The position numbers were made by a program, and so were the translations under genes. 64,000 bases of DNA from Nannocystis exedens (GTDB lineage: Bacteria; Myxococcota_A; Polyangia; Nannocystales; Nannocystaceae): positions 1,364,001 to 1,428,000 of the forward strand of contig NZ_NETK01000001.1 of the NCBI RefSeq assembly GCF_002343915.1, in the 5' to 3' direction. Under the pieces are notes generated by a model. That model ran no database searches, had not been told where the DNA came from, and saw only the letters and a list, made by a program, of their open reading frames with translations. Positions 42,824 through 52,494 of the stretch are shown here, piece by piece. Every line of letters starts with the position of its first letter. Positions within the stretch are counted from its first letter, which is position 1.

Positions 42824-43447
42824 GTGAGCGGCGACCTCGACATCGACGCGCTCCTGGCCGAGTACGGGCTCCGCGGCGGTGAGGCGCGCGATCTGGGCCG
42901 GGCCGCGCTCGAGGCCGCCGGGCTCACGCGTCCGGGCAAGCGCAACCTCGCGGCCGGCAAGCGGCCGCGCGTCGAGGAGGTCATCGCCGAGCAGTTCGTG
43001 CGCACCTGCTCGCGCCCCCACTGCCGCGCCGCCGCGGCGGCCGACGGGCGGATCGTCGTCGACCTCGACGCGCCCGCGGCCCGACTGTGCGAGTTCTGCG
43101 GCGGCTCGACCAACCGCAGCGCGTGGGAGCGGGCGCTCGCCGCCATGGCCCGGCGCGACTGGCATCGCCTCGTCGTCGTCGGCGGCTCCCCGCCGCTGCA
43201 CCACGAGCTGCGGGCCCTCGTCGGCGGGCGCATCGATCTCCGGCTCGTCGACGGCACCGCCCGCCGCACCGCGCACGACGCCGCGCACGACCTCGCGTGG
43301 GCCGACCGGATCGTCGTCTGGGGCGCCACCTTGCTCGACCACAAGGTCTCGCAGCTCTACACCGATCGCCGCTCGCCGAAGGTCGTCACCGTCGCGCGGC
43401 GCGGGCTCACGGCGCTGGCCGAGACGATCATCAAGACCGCCGAGTGA
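42824..43447 (+). CDS. DUF2325-like protein with CxxC motifs
   Basis: 207 residues. The C-terminal part 'RLVVVGGSPPLHHELRALVG', 'LVDGTARRTAHDAAHDLAWADRIVVWGATLLDHK' fits the DUF2325 pattern (Rossmann-like, ends with a conserved HK). The N-terminal half has a Cys/His cluster (CSRPHC...CEFC) that could bind zinc. Function unknown. GTG start at 42824. Confidence 0.65.
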   Translation: MSGDLDIDALLAEYGLRGGEARDLGRAALEAAGLTRPGKRNLAAGKRPRVEEVIAEQFVRTCSRPHCRAAAAADGRIVVDLDAPAARLCEFCGGSTNRSAWERALAAMARRDWHRLVVVGGSPPLHHELRALVGGRIDLRLVDGTARRTAHDAAHDLAWADRIVVWGATLLDHKVSQLYTDRRSPKVVTVARRGLTALAETIIKTAE

Positions 43448-43610
43448 GCGCGCCGGCCGCAGCGCGCGATCGCGCTCGTTGCGCACCAAGAAACCCGTCA
43501 GGTCGACGGACTGCGTGAATCGCCGAGGCGGCTGCCGCGCGAGGGGCCGGATCGACGCGCGCCAACCGGTGCGTCAGCCGCACGGCCGCCGCCGACTTGT
43601 TGCATGCGCG

Positions 43611-45371
43611 ATGGACGGCATCCTCCCAGCGATGTCGTCCACCCCCACCGACTCGGTGGTCGCCACCTTGCTGCGACTCGGCGTCATGGGCAAGTCCGAC
43701 TGGGACGGCGCGCTGCAGCAGGTGCTGGAGATCTGCTGCGACCTCCTCACCGTCGAGCGCGCGAGCTACTGGAGCTTTCGCGACGACCCCGCCGCGATCG
43801 CCTGCGAGCTCGGCTATGTCCACAGCAAGCGGCTCCTCGAGCGCGGCATGGTCGTCACCGAGGGCAGCGCCCCCGACTACTTCGAGCTGGTCCGCAGCGT
43901 CAACGTGCTGGCGATCCGCGACGTCCGCGAGGACGCGCGGATGAGCGCGCTGAGCGGCTATTTCCACACCCACGCGATCCGCGGGCTGCTCGACGTGCCG
44001 GTGTTCGCCCAGGGCCGTCTGGCCGGGATCCTCTGCCACGAGGCCGTCGGCGAGCCGCGCGACTGGACATCGCACGACACCGAGCTCGCGCTGACGCTGA
44101 GCCAGACCCTCGCGCGCCTGCTCGAGGCGCGCGCGCGCGACCACGCCGAGCAGTCGGAGCGGCGGGCCGCCTTCCTCGCCCAGGTCGCGAGCGCGCTGGC
44201 CGACACCCTCGACCCCGCGCGCGCCGGCGAGATCGTGGTGCGCCGCGGCATACCTGTCCTCGGGGACATCTGCTCATTGATCGGCTACGACGGCCGCCGG
44301 GCCTGGCGGATCGCCGCCGCCCACGTCGAGCCCGCCGGCCAGCGGATCCTCGACGAGCTGTGCGCCCGCTACGGCGCCGACATCGACGGCCCCGGGCTCG
44401 GCATGCAGGCGCTGCGCGAGCGCCAGTCCTTGCTGCTGCCGGTGGCCGACGAGGCGACCCTGCGCGAGGCCGGCCTGGTCGACGGCCACATCGAGCTGCT
44501 GACCGCCCTGCGCGTGCGCAGCGTGCTGTCCGTGCTCCTGCGGGTCCGCGACGAGATCACCGGCGTGCTCACCTTCGCCGTCCGCAGCCGCCACTACGAC
44601 CGCGAGGACATGCGGTTCGCCGAGGCCTACGCCCAGCAGGTCGGCACCCTGCTCGAGAACGCCAAGCTCTACGCGCAGGCGCAGGCGGCCATCGGCGCGC
44701 GCGACGAATTCCTCAGCCTCGCCGGCCACGAGCTGCGGACCCCGTTGACCGCGCTGCAGCTCGCGGTCGAGCTGCTGCGCAAGGCCCTGCCGCCGACCAC
44801 GCCGACGGCGCAGCGGGCGGTCGACACCATCGCGCGTCAGACCACCCGGCTGTCGCGGCTCACCGAGCTCATCGTCCTCACGGCCCGGCAGTGCGACGGC
44901 GAGCTGCCGCTGCGGTTCACGCGGCTCGACCTCGCGGAGTTGGTCCGCGCCGTCACCCGCGACTTCGCCGACCTGTTCGCGCGCGCCGGCTGCGACCTGC
45001 GGCTGCACGCCGACGACGGCGTCGTCATCGACGGCGACGAGACCGGCCTCGAGGTCGTCGTCTCCAACCTTCTGGCCAACGCGATCAAGTTCGGCAAGGG
45101 CGAGCCGGTCGAGGTCAGCGTCCGGCGGCACGGCGGCGCCGTCCGGCTCGTCGTCCGCGACCACGGCATCGGCATCCCGCTGGAGCGGCTCGAGAGCGTG
45201 TTCGACCGCTACCAGCGCGCCGTCTCGCTGACCCACTTCGGCGGCCTCGGCCTCGGCCTGCACATCACCGCCAAGATCGTCGACGCCCACCGCGGCACGA
45301 TCCGGGCCGACAGCCGCCCCGGCGAAGGGGCCACCTTCACCGTCGAGCTGCCGGTCGCCGCGCCCGCGTGA
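43611..45371 (+). CDS. GAF-GAF sensor histidine kinase
   Basis: 586 residues. Two GAF-like regions (about 20-170 and 180-345) are followed by HisKA with the phosphorylated His in 'GHELRTPLTALQL' (His373) and a HATPase_c domain with N-box 'SNLLANAIKFG', 'DHGIGIP' and 'GGLGLGL'. No membrane helix is evident, so it is likely cytosolic. No response regulator is adjacent. A 14-bp unit at 44254 encodes IPVLGDICS in the second GAF. A second start at 43632 is possible. Confidence 0.92.
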   Translation: MDGILPAMSSTPTDSVVATLLRLGVMGKSDWDGALQQVLEICCDLLTVERASYWSFRDDPAAIACELGYVHSKRLLERGMVVTEGSAPDYFELVRSVNVLAIRDVREDARMSALSGYFHTHAIRGLLDVPVFAQGRLAGILCHEAVGEPRDWTSHDTELALTLSQTLARLLEARARDHAEQSERRAAFLAQVASALADTLDPARAGEIVVRRGIPVLGDICSLIGYDGRRAWRIAAAHVEPAGQRILDELCARYGADIDGPGLGMQALRERQSLLLPVADEATLREAGLVDGHIELLTALRVRSVLSVLLRVRDEITGVLTFAVRSRHYDREDMRFAEAYAQQVGTLLENAKLYAQAQAAIGARDEFLSLAGHELRTPLTALQLAVELLRKALPPTTPTAQRAVDTIARQTTRLSRLTELIVLTARQCDGELPLRFTRLDLAELVRAVTRDFADLFARAGCDLRLHADDGVVIDGDETGLEVVVSNLLANAIKFGKGEPVEVSVRRHGGAVRLVVRDHGIGIPLERLESVFDRYQRAVSLTHFGGLGLGLHITAKIVDAHRGTIRADSRPGEGATFTVELPVAAPA

Positions 45372-45374
45372 GCG

Positions 45375-46568
45375 TCACATCGGCACCACCGGCGCGCACG
45401 TCGACACCCCGGCCCCGACGATCAAGAGCGGCGCGTCGCTCGTCAGCAGCTCGAGGTCCTGGATCCCGTTGTTGTCGCTGTCGTCGTAGTCGAGGCGCGT
45501 CACCTCGCTGGCGACGAAGTCGTTGTCGCTGTCGGTGAAGAAGTAGAAGTCACCGGCGAAGAAGGCGAACGCGAACGCCCCGTTGTTGATCTCGAGCCCG
45601 CCGAGCGGCAGCACGTCGAGCGCCGCCCCGGTCGCCTTGTCGACCTCGACCAGCTTGGCCGGCCCGGTCCCGCCGAACTCGAACGCGCGCCCGTCGCCGG
45701 TGCCGGTCAGCTCCGCGCCGTCGAAGTTGGTCTTGCCGAGCTTGGCCAGCTGCAACGAGACCGGGTCGATGCTGATGAAGTCGCCGATGTTCGGCCCCTC
45801 GCTGAACGGCCCGATCCCGCTGTACGTGTTGCCGTAGATCCGGTCGCACTGGTCGAACTGGCTGTTCGACACGAACGCCATGCCGAAGTTGTCGACCCCG
45901 AGCTGGCCCGCCACGTAACCGGGGTCCTCGCAGTTCGACACGTCGGTCACGTCGACCTTGCGCAGCTCGCCGCCGACGAACTGGACCCACGCGAAGCCCT
46001 GGCGGTCGACCGCCATCGAGAACGTGCTCGAGAGCCCGCCGCAGTCGAGCTCGCCCAGCATCGTGAACGAGTTGGTCTCGGGGAAGTACTTCCACAGCTC
46101 GGCGTCGCCGGAGAGCACGAAGATCCCGTCGTCGAGCGGCACCTCGATGTCCGGGCACGCGCACGGCGCCGGCGGCTCGTCGGTGGTCTCGCCGTCGGTC
46201 GTCGTCGTCGTCGTCTCGGCCTCGGTGGTCGACGTCGTGGTCGTCGTCGTCGTCGTGTCGACCGGGTCGGTCGTCGAGGTCGTGGTGGTGGTCGTCGTCG
46301 AGTCGGTCGTGGTGGTCGTCGTCGAATCGGTCGACGTCGACGTCGACGTCGTGCTCGTCGTCCCGGTGTCGCTGTCGGTCTGCCCGCCCTCGGTCACGGT
46401 CGTCGTCGTCGTCGGCGTCGTCGTCGTCGTCGGCGTCGAGGTGGCGGTGGGGTCGTCGCTCGTGTCCGTCCCGGTCGACGACGCGCTCACGGCGGTGGCG
46501 GACGATTGCACGCTGTCGCCGCACGCAGCGACGAGCACCAGAGAGGCCAGCAAGGTAGGACGCATCAT
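45375..46568 (-). CDS. Thr-rich-stalk lipoprotein, paralogue of 13606-14841
   Basis: 397 residues. Signal peptide and lipobox (LVLVAAC), a stalk of Thr/Ser/Asp to about 150, and a head starting CACPDIEVPLDDGIFVL that is very similar to the lipoprotein at 13606, through SQFDQCDRIYGN to GAGVSTCAP. The two differ in length and detail of the stalk. Convergent with the histidine kinase, stops 3 bases apart. Confidence 0.8.
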   Translation of the reverse strand: MMRPTLLASLVLVAACGDSVQSSATAVSASSTGTDTSDDPTATSTPTTTTTPTTTTTVTEGGQTDSDTGTTSTTSTSTSTDSTTTTTTDSTTTTTTTSTTDPVDTTTTTTTTSTTEAETTTTTTDGETTDEPPAPCACPDIEVPLDDGIFVLSGDAELWKYFPETNSFTMLGELDCGGLSSTFSMAVDRQGFAWVQFVGGELRKVDVTDVSNCEDPGYVAGQLGVDNFGMAFVSNSQFDQCDRIYGNTYSGIGPFSEGPNIGDFISIDPVSLQLAKLGKTNFDGAELTGTGDGRAFEFGGTGPAKLVEVDKATGAALDVLPLGGLEINNGAFAFAFFAGDFYFFTDSDNDFVASEVTRLDYDDSDNNGIQDLELLTSDAPLLIVGAGVSTCAPVVPM

Positions 46569-46770
46569 CGCGGCCGAGGATACGCCGCCCGGCCCGCGCA
46601 CGCGAGCGCCCGCCGCCGAGCTCGGTCGTCGGTGGCCACGACGACGCCTCGCCGTCGGCGAGCCGGTGAGAATTTCCCCCGGGCCGCGCCTCGGGCACGC
46701 GACCGCCCGGAGAGGCGGCGCTCCGCGAACGCCTCGCCTGGCTCGTCCTCGCCGCCTGCGGACGCTCACG

Positions 46771-48108
46771 CTACGGACTGAACATCGCCAGCCACGCGTC
46801 CGACGTGTCGCCGTTCCCCATCTCGCCGGCGACGACGATGCGATCCTCGGCCGTCAGCGCCACGGCCATGCCGAAGCCGCCGCTGCCGCCGGCGATGATC
46901 CGCTCCCACCGCAGCTCGCCCGCCGCGGTGAACTTGCACAGCAGCGCGTCGCTGAAGCTCGAGCCGACCACGATCACGTCGCCCTGGGAGTCGACCGCGA
47001 CGTCGTTGCCGCGACCGTCGGTCATGCACTGCGTGTGCGACCACTCGCTCTCGCCCGTGCTCGACAGCCGGCGCACCACGGTCCCGAACGAGGCCGCCAG
47101 GATGTCGCCGTCGCCCGCTCGCGCCAGCCCGCGGACCATGTTCTCGCTCATCGGCACCGCCTGCGACCACAGCTCGGCCCCGCTGTCCGGCTGCAGCGCG
47201 AACAGCAGCTCGCCCGACGGCGGCGGCGGCGGCGTGTGGAAGCCGACCACGATCTGATCGGCCGCGACGTGCAGCGCAGGCCCGAGCTCGTACAGCGGCT
47301 CGCTCTGCATCGGCCGCGCGTGGGTCCACTGCACCGCCCCGTCCGGCGCGTACCGCTGCACCCACAGCTCCGCCAGGCCGCCCTCGACGCTGCGCACCCC
47401 GGCGAGCACCAGATCACCCTCGGGCGTGCGCGCGACCTCGAGCGCGAAGTCGTCGCCGAGGCCCGAGCCGACGATCTCCTCCCACACGATCGCGCCGTCG
47501 CCGTCGAGCTGGGCGATCCAGGCGTCCCGCTGGTCCTCGCCGAGCGTCATGCCGACCACGTCGATCGTCGCCTCGCCGACCGCCACGCCGTGGATCGAGT
47601 CGAACGGGCTCTTCAAAAACGTCTTCGACCACATGCCCTCGCCCTCGGCCGTGAACCGCGTCAGCCACGCGCCTTCGCCGAGCCAGCGGCCGCCGGCGAC
47701 GATCGTCCCGTCCGGCGCCACCGCGACGTCGCGGAAGTAGTCGGAGATGAAGATCTCCGAGCGGAACTCCCACAACAGCGCCGCCGACGGGCGGCAGTCG
47801 GCGTTGCAGCCGTCGCCCTCGACCGTGTTGCCGTCGTCGCAGAGCTCGTCGACGTCGACCGCCCCGTCGCCGCACGAGACCCCTGCCGTCGTCCCGTCGG
47901 AGTCGCTCGCGCCCGCGTCCGTCGTCGGCACCCCGGTCGTCGGCGCCCCGGTCGTCGGCACGCCCGACGTCGTGGTCGTCGTCTCCCCGGTCGTGGCCGG
48001 CCTGCCGGTCTCGTCCGGCGACGAGTCGGTGTCGCCCTCGGGGAAACGGATCGTGCACGCCGCGACCAAGAGTGTCCACATGAACATGTATTTCGTGTCA
48101 TGTCTCAT
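46771..48108 (-). CDS. Lipoprotein with Cys repeat and PQQ-like beta-propeller
   Basis: 445 residues. Signal peptide (MRHDTKYMFMWTLLVAAC), a Thr/Pro/Gly stalk, one 'CGDGAVDVDELCDDGNTVEGDGC' repeat and a beta-propeller of about seven blades ('DVAVAPDGTIVAGGRW', 'WIAQLDGDGAIVWEE' and similar). The start region lies inside a 14-bp repeat array, whose AAAGGA could also serve as ribosome site; another start within it is possible. Confidence 0.75.
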   Translation of the reverse strand: MRHDTKYMFMWTLLVAACTIRFPEGDTDSSPDETGRPATTGETTTTTSGVPTTGAPTTGVPTTDAGASDSDGTTAGVSCGDGAVDVDELCDDGNTVEGDGCNADCRPSAALLWEFRSEIFISDYFRDVAVAPDGTIVAGGRWLGEGAWLTRFTAEGEGMWSKTFLKSPFDSIHGVAVGEATIDVVGMTLGEDQRDAWIAQLDGDGAIVWEEIVGSGLGDDFALEVARTPEGDLVLAGVRSVEGGLAELWVQRYAPDGAVQWTHARPMQSEPLYELGPALHVAADQIVVGFHTPPPPPSGELLFALQPDSGAELWSQAVPMSENMVRGLARAGDGDILAASFGTVVRRLSSTGESEWSHTQCMTDGRGNDVAVDSQGDVIVVGSSFSDALLCKFTAAGELRWERIIAGGSGGFGMAVALTAEDRIVVAGEMGNGDTSDAWLAMFSP

Positions 48109-48127
48109 ACAGCATGTCCTTTCATAC
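48072..48127. repeat. 14-bp repeat array covering a lipoprotein start
   Basis: Units at 48072, 48086, 48100 and 48114, exact period. Three lie in the coding part and provide the start codon and the N-region of the signal peptide (MRHDTKYMFMW); the fourth carries the AAAGGA upstream. Confidence 0.78.
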
Positions 48128-48272
48128 CCAGCAAGTCTCGCGGCGCGAACATCCGCGAACGACCGAACGACGCGCCCGTGAATCCATCGCATGACTCATC
48201 CACCTCCGATGCCTGGCCCCTGTCCCGCGCGCCGACCGGCGACGCCCGGAGCGCCTCACCGCCGACGCCCGA

Positions 48273-51200
48273 TCACTCGGTGCGCGCGGCCAGCCAGCGG
48301 GTCAGACCCGATCTGTCCCTTGGAACAGACACTCCGCCGTCCGCCGGCGCGCGGAGCGGCGGCGGCCCGTCGCCGTGGATCCGCGCCATCACGCCGTTCC
48401 CGAGCGACTTCACGGTGTGCTCGTGCTGCAGCACGATCATCTCGCCGAGACCCAGGTCGAGCCGGATCAGCGAGTCGTCGCGGCCCACGATCGTCAGTTC
48501 GTCCTCGGTGACGAACTCGAGGCGATGGATCGCCTCCGGCAGCGGGAACTCGCGCCCCGGATCGTCCGGACCCGCGAGCACGAGCACCGCGCGGCCCGCG
48601 AGCGAGACCGCCAGGAGCTCGCCGCTCGAGCTGAACGCCAGCTGCGGCGCGGATTCCAGCAACAACGACCGCCGCGTCACCGCCCCCTCGTCGTAGGTCA
48701 CCAGCGTGTCGGTGCCGGGCAGCACGAGCGCGACTCTCGACCCCTGCGGTTCGACCGCGACGACCGGCGGCGTCCCGTCCCACGCCGCGCGCACGCTGCC
48801 GATCAGGACCGGCTCGCCGTCGCCGACGTGCAGGCCGAACACCGCGTCCGAGCTCGTGTGCGCGATCAGGTCGGAGCCCGAGGGCGTGGCCCACAGCCCC
48901 AGGATCCCGGCGTCGAGCCGCCAGCGCAGCGGCGAGCCGGCGCCGAAGGACGCGAGCACGGTCCCGTCGGCCAGGCCGACCGCGTACAGCTCACCGGACT
49001 CGGCCAGCGCGACCGCGCCGACCGGTTCGTCCACGGCGAGGATCCGGGTCCGGCCGTCGTCGTCGATCAAGCAGGCCCCGTGACGGACGCCGGCGATCAG
49101 CGCCCGGCCGTGCCTGTCGATCGCCTGTCGCATGGATCGGCCGAAGGTGGGCGTCAGATCGAGCCTCAACGGGCACATCACCCGGCTCCGGCGGCCGTCG
49201 CGGGTGCGCAGGATCTCCGGCGCGCCGCGCCCATCGCGGCCGAGCACCAGCGCATGGCTGCTGTCGGTGGTGGCGGTCAACCACCTGTCGTTCGGGACAT
49301 CCGACCCCGTCTCCGCCGACCACAGCCATAGATCGCGGTCGTGCGTGCTGACGAACCGGCCGTCGACAGCGAACGCTGCGCGCTCGTTCCTGCCGACCTC
49401 GAGCACCCGCACGATCCGCCCGAACGCGGTCGACCACAGCGTCCAGCGTCGCCCGTGGCGAACCGCGAAGCGATCACCTGTGTCGGCGGCCACGAATCCG
49501 CCGTCGTTGTTGGCGAACGCGCGCATCTCCTCCGACGAGCGATACAGGTCCCGCTCCCACCGCTGCTGCCCCGTCGCCAGGTCGACCAGGGCCAGCTGCG
49601 GATCGTCGGTCCCGGGCCCGTGATTCGGGTTGCGGCGGCGCACGAGCGCCTGGTCGTCGTGCGTGATCGTCAGGGTCCCGCCGGCGAGCGGCCGAGTCGT
49701 CCCGTTGTGCAGCGACAGCGCCGTCCCGGCCTCGACGAGATACAGGCCGCTCGGTGAGAACGTCGTCGGCGAGGTGAGCGCAGGCAACGGCGTCGCTTCC
49801 GCGCCCTTCACCAGCAACGCCTGCCGCTGCGCCCCGGTGAGGGCGATCGCGGACCCGTCGGGGCTCATGACCGCGCGCGAGAACTGGCGAAACGGCAGCG
49901 CGAACGCTCTCGCGGGGCGCGTCGTCAGGTCCCAGGCGTAGGCCGCCGCCGGATCGAGCCACTGCAAGCGCATCATGCCGGCGAGGGCCGCGAGGGTCTC
50001 GCCGCCGCGCGACAGCTCCCAGCGGTGCGACGTGAGGCCGACGCCGATCGGCAGGTCCGACAGATCGATCGACTCGGGCGCCTCGTCGCCGCGGAAGATC
50101 ACGCCGTGCGACCCCGCGAGCGCGGCCCATACGGGCGCCTCGGCCGCCGCGACGACCGTGCCGAACGGGGCTCGCAGATCGATCACCTGTTCTCCACGAC
50201 CTGTCCCCAAGTTCCACCGCCAGACCGCCCCGCCGCCGTCGATGCTCACCAGGCCGCCGTCGGCCAGCGGCGCCACCTGCTCGATCGGCCGCGTGTGTCC
50301 GCGGAGCACCCGCTCCGGCGCGCCGCGAGCGACGGCAGCGACCGCGACGAGACGCGCACGCCGGAGGTCCAGCGGGTCGCTCAGCTCCACCCGCCGCAGC
50401 AGTCGCAGCGCCTCGACCGGGTCTTCGTCGAGCACGCCGCGGGCCTGCGCCAGCACCGCGTCGTTGGCCCGCCGCAGCGCCTCGGCCTCGGCCGCCTCGG
50501 CGCGGGCTCGCGCCGCCTCGACGCGTCGCAGGTACACCAACGACGCCGCCGCCGCGGCCACCGTGGCCGCGCCGATCGCCGCCACGGCGACCCGATGGCG
50601 TCGCAGCCACAACCGCAGCAGCTCGCCGGGTTGATAGCGATGCGCGTCGACCAACCGCCCGGCCGCGAAGCGCCGCAGATCCTCGGCCAGCGCCGCCGCG
50701 CCGGCGTAGCGATCGCCTGGCTCCGGGGACATGGCCTTGCGTACGATCGCCACCAGCTCGCGCGGCGCCTCGGGGACCAGCGGGCGCAGGTCCTCGACCT
50801 CGCCGGCGATCAGGCGCGACAGGAGCTGCCCCCGCTCGAGCTGCGCGTGCGGCGGGCGGCCGGCGAGCACGTGGAACAGCACCGCCCCGAGCGCGTAGAC
50901 GTCGCTGCGAGCGTCGACCGCCGCGCCGCGGGCCTGCTCCGGCGGCATGTAGCGCAGCGTGCCGACGATCGCGCCCTCGCCCGTCATGTCGCTCGTCGTG
51001 TCCGGCCCCTCGCCCGCGAGCTCTCCGGTCCGCGTCGCGCTCGTGTCCTTCGCCAGGCCCCAATCGATCACCACCGTCTCGCCGTGGGGACCGACCAGGA
51101 TGTTGCTCGGTTTGATGTCGCGGTGGAGCACCCCGTGCTGGTGCGCGTACGCGATCGCGTCGGCTGCCGCGAGCACGTGCGGGACCAGGGCGACGCGTCC

Positions 51201-51650
51201 GCGCAGCGTCGGCTCGTCGGCGATCACCCGCTCGAGCGACTCGCCGTCGACCAGCTTCATGCAGTAATAGGGCTCGCCGTCGGCGAAGCGGCCGATGTCG
51301 TACAGCGGCACGATCCCCGGGTGCTGCAGCCGTGCCGTGATCCGGGCCTCGGCCGCGAACCGCCGGGCCGCCTCGGGATCGCGGCGGCGCAACGTCTTGA
51401 CCGCGACCACCCGCTCCAGCCGGCGATCGTGAGCGCGGCGGACGACCCCCAGCCCGCCGACCGCGAACACCTCGCCGATCGCGTAGCGCTCGTCGTCCCG
51501 CGCCTCGTCATCCTCTTTGTCGTCGCCTGCCTGCGACAGCTGATCGAGCCGCGCGAGCAGTCGTGCCCGTGCGCCGCGGATGGCGGCGGACGGCGCGGGG
51601 TCGGGGTGGCGGGCGAGCGCGGGCACGTCGGAGGGGGCCTCGCTCTCCAT
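48273..51650 (-). CDS. Ser/Thr protein kinase with C-terminal beta-propeller
   Basis: 1125 residues. Kinase domain at about 55-325: Gly-rich loop 'VGGLGVVRRAHDRR', 'VVAVKTL', 'VLHRDIKPSNILVG', and DWG instead of DFG ('IDWGLAKD'), as is common in myxobacterial and planctomycete kinases. One membrane helix at about 351-373, then a WD40/propeller-like sensor domain of about 650 residues. Begins 44 bases after the ECF sigma stop on the same strand. ATG at 51650. Two 14-bp units lie within (48313, near the stop, and 49284). Confidence 0.9.
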   Translation of the reverse strand: MESEAPSDVPALARHPDPAPSAAIRGARARLLARLDQLSQAGDDKEDDEARDDERYAIGEVFAVGGLGVVRRAHDRRLERVVAVKTLRRRDPEAARRFAAEARITARLQHPGIVPLYDIGRFADGEPYYCMKLVDGESLERVIADEPTLRGRVALVPHVLAAADAIAYAHQHGVLHRDIKPSNILVGPHGETVVIDWGLAKDTSATRTGELAGEGPDTTSDMTGEGAIVGTLRYMPPEQARGAAVDARSDVYALGAVLFHVLAGRPPHAQLERGQLLSRLIAGEVEDLRPLVPEAPRELVAIVRKAMSPEPGDRYAGAAALAEDLRRFAAGRLVDAHRYQPGELLRLWLRRHRVAVAAIGAATVAAAAASLVYLRRVEAARARAEAAEAEALRRANDAVLAQARGVLDEDPVEALRLLRRVELSDPLDLRRARLVAVAAVARGAPERVLRGHTRPIEQVAPLADGGLVSIDGGGAVWRWNLGTGRGEQVIDLRAPFGTVVAAAEAPVWAALAGSHGVIFRGDEAPESIDLSDLPIGVGLTSHRWELSRGGETLAALAGMMRLQWLDPAAAYAWDLTTRPARAFALPFRQFSRAVMSPDGSAIALTGAQRQALLVKGAEATPLPALTSPTTFSPSGLYLVEAGTALSLHNGTTRPLAGGTLTITHDDQALVRRRNPNHGPGTDDPQLALVDLATGQQRWERDLYRSSEEMRAFANNDGGFVAADTGDRFAVRHGRRWTLWSTAFGRIVRVLEVGRNERAAFAVDGRFVSTHDRDLWLWSAETGSDVPNDRWLTATTDSSHALVLGRDGRGAPEILRTRDGRRSRVMCPLRLDLTPTFGRSMRQAIDRHGRALIAGVRHGACLIDDDGRTRILAVDEPVGAVALAESGELYAVGLADGTVLASFGAGSPLRWRLDAGILGLWATPSGSDLIAHTSSDAVFGLHVGDGEPVLIGSVRAAWDGTPPVVAVEPQGSRVALVLPGTDTLVTYDEGAVTRRSLLLESAPQLAFSSSGELLAVSLAGRAVLVLAGPDDPGREFPLPEAIHRLEFVTEDELTIVGRDDSLIRLDLGLGEMIVLQHEHTVKSLGNGVMARIHGDGPPPLRAPADGGVSVPRDRSGLTRWLAARTE

Positions 51651-51694
51651 GTGCCGCGACGAGGGCGCGTGATCCCCGCCTCCAAATTCTTTTT

Positions 51695-52330
51695 TCAAAC
51701 CCCCGCGACCGCGCCGCGGACGCGGCCGAAGCGGGCCTCGATGTCGGCGCGGATGCTCGCGAGGCAGCTGTCGAGGTCGCGCAGCGCTGGCGCGTGCGTC
51801 GTCCCGGACGCCAGCGCGTCGACGGCCGCGCGCAGGCGGGCGCGGGCGCGTTGCAGGCGGCGCGCCACCGTCGGCTGCGGCAGCTCGAACAGCGCCGCCA
51901 GCTCGGCCTGCGACAGCCCCTCCCAGTCCTTGAGCTCGATGAGGATCTGGTCGTCGAGGTCGAGCCCGCGCAGGGCCGTCGCGACCAGGCGCAGCGTCTC
52001 CTGCTCGGCCAGCGTCCCGCTCGGCGTCGGCTCGTCCGCCGGCAATGCGCTGTCGTCGACGTCCTCGAAGCGGCGCTCGCGGCGGTTCCAGCCGATCAGC
52101 ACGAAGCGGGCCACCCCGAGCAGGTAGGCGCGGAACGAGCCCTCGCCGCGGAACGCCTCGCGCCGCCGGCACAGCGCCTCGAAGGTCTTCTGCGCCAGGT
52201 CCTCGCACACGCTCGGCGGCGCCTTGCCGTAGAAGAAGCGGAACACCGCCGCGTAGTGGCGCTCGATCAGCGCGTGCCCGGCCTCGCGTCGTCCGGCCCG
52301 CCACGCGGTCAAGAGCGCGTCGTCGTCCAC
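51695..52330 (-). CDS. ECF sigma factor associated with the Ser/Thr kinase
   Basis: 211 residues. Region 2 'HYAAVFRFFYGKAP', 'CEDLAQKTFEALCRR', 'YLLGVARFVLIGW' and region 4 'LLIELKDWEGLSQAELAALFELPQPTVARRLQRARARL'-type motif (split here by wording) are clear. ECF sigmas adjacent to membrane kinases form a known group in which phosphorylation controls activity. GTG start at 52330. Confidence 0.9.
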   Translation of the reverse strand: MDDDALLTAWRAGRREAGHALIERHYAAVFRFFYGKAPPSVCEDLAQKTFEALCRRREAFRGEGSFRAYLLGVARFVLIGWNRRERRFEDVDDSALPADEPTPSGTLAEQETLRLVATALRGLDLDDQILIELKDWEGLSQAELAALFELPQPTVARRLQRARARLRAAVDALASGTTHAPALRDLDSCLASIRADIEARFGRVRGAVAGV

Positions 52331-52435
52331 CGCCGCACAATCGCAGGGGCCCCCGAACCGGTCAAGCGCGCGCCTCGCTCACGCGCGGGGCGCAACCACC
52401 GGGTCCGAGGCGCGTCCGTTGCATGACCCAAGATC

Positions 52436-52491
52436 ATGTTCCTTAAAACATGTCCGATAAAACATGCCCTTTGCGACCTGTCCCGTCGCAC
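52436..52491. repeat. 14-bp repeat array next to the expansin gene (4 units)
   Basis: Units at 52436, 52450, 52464 and 52478, exact period, with AT-rich first two (CCTTAAAA, CGATAAAA). The last ends 4 bases before the expansin stop at 52495. Confidence 0.82.
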
Positions 52492-52494
52492 CGC

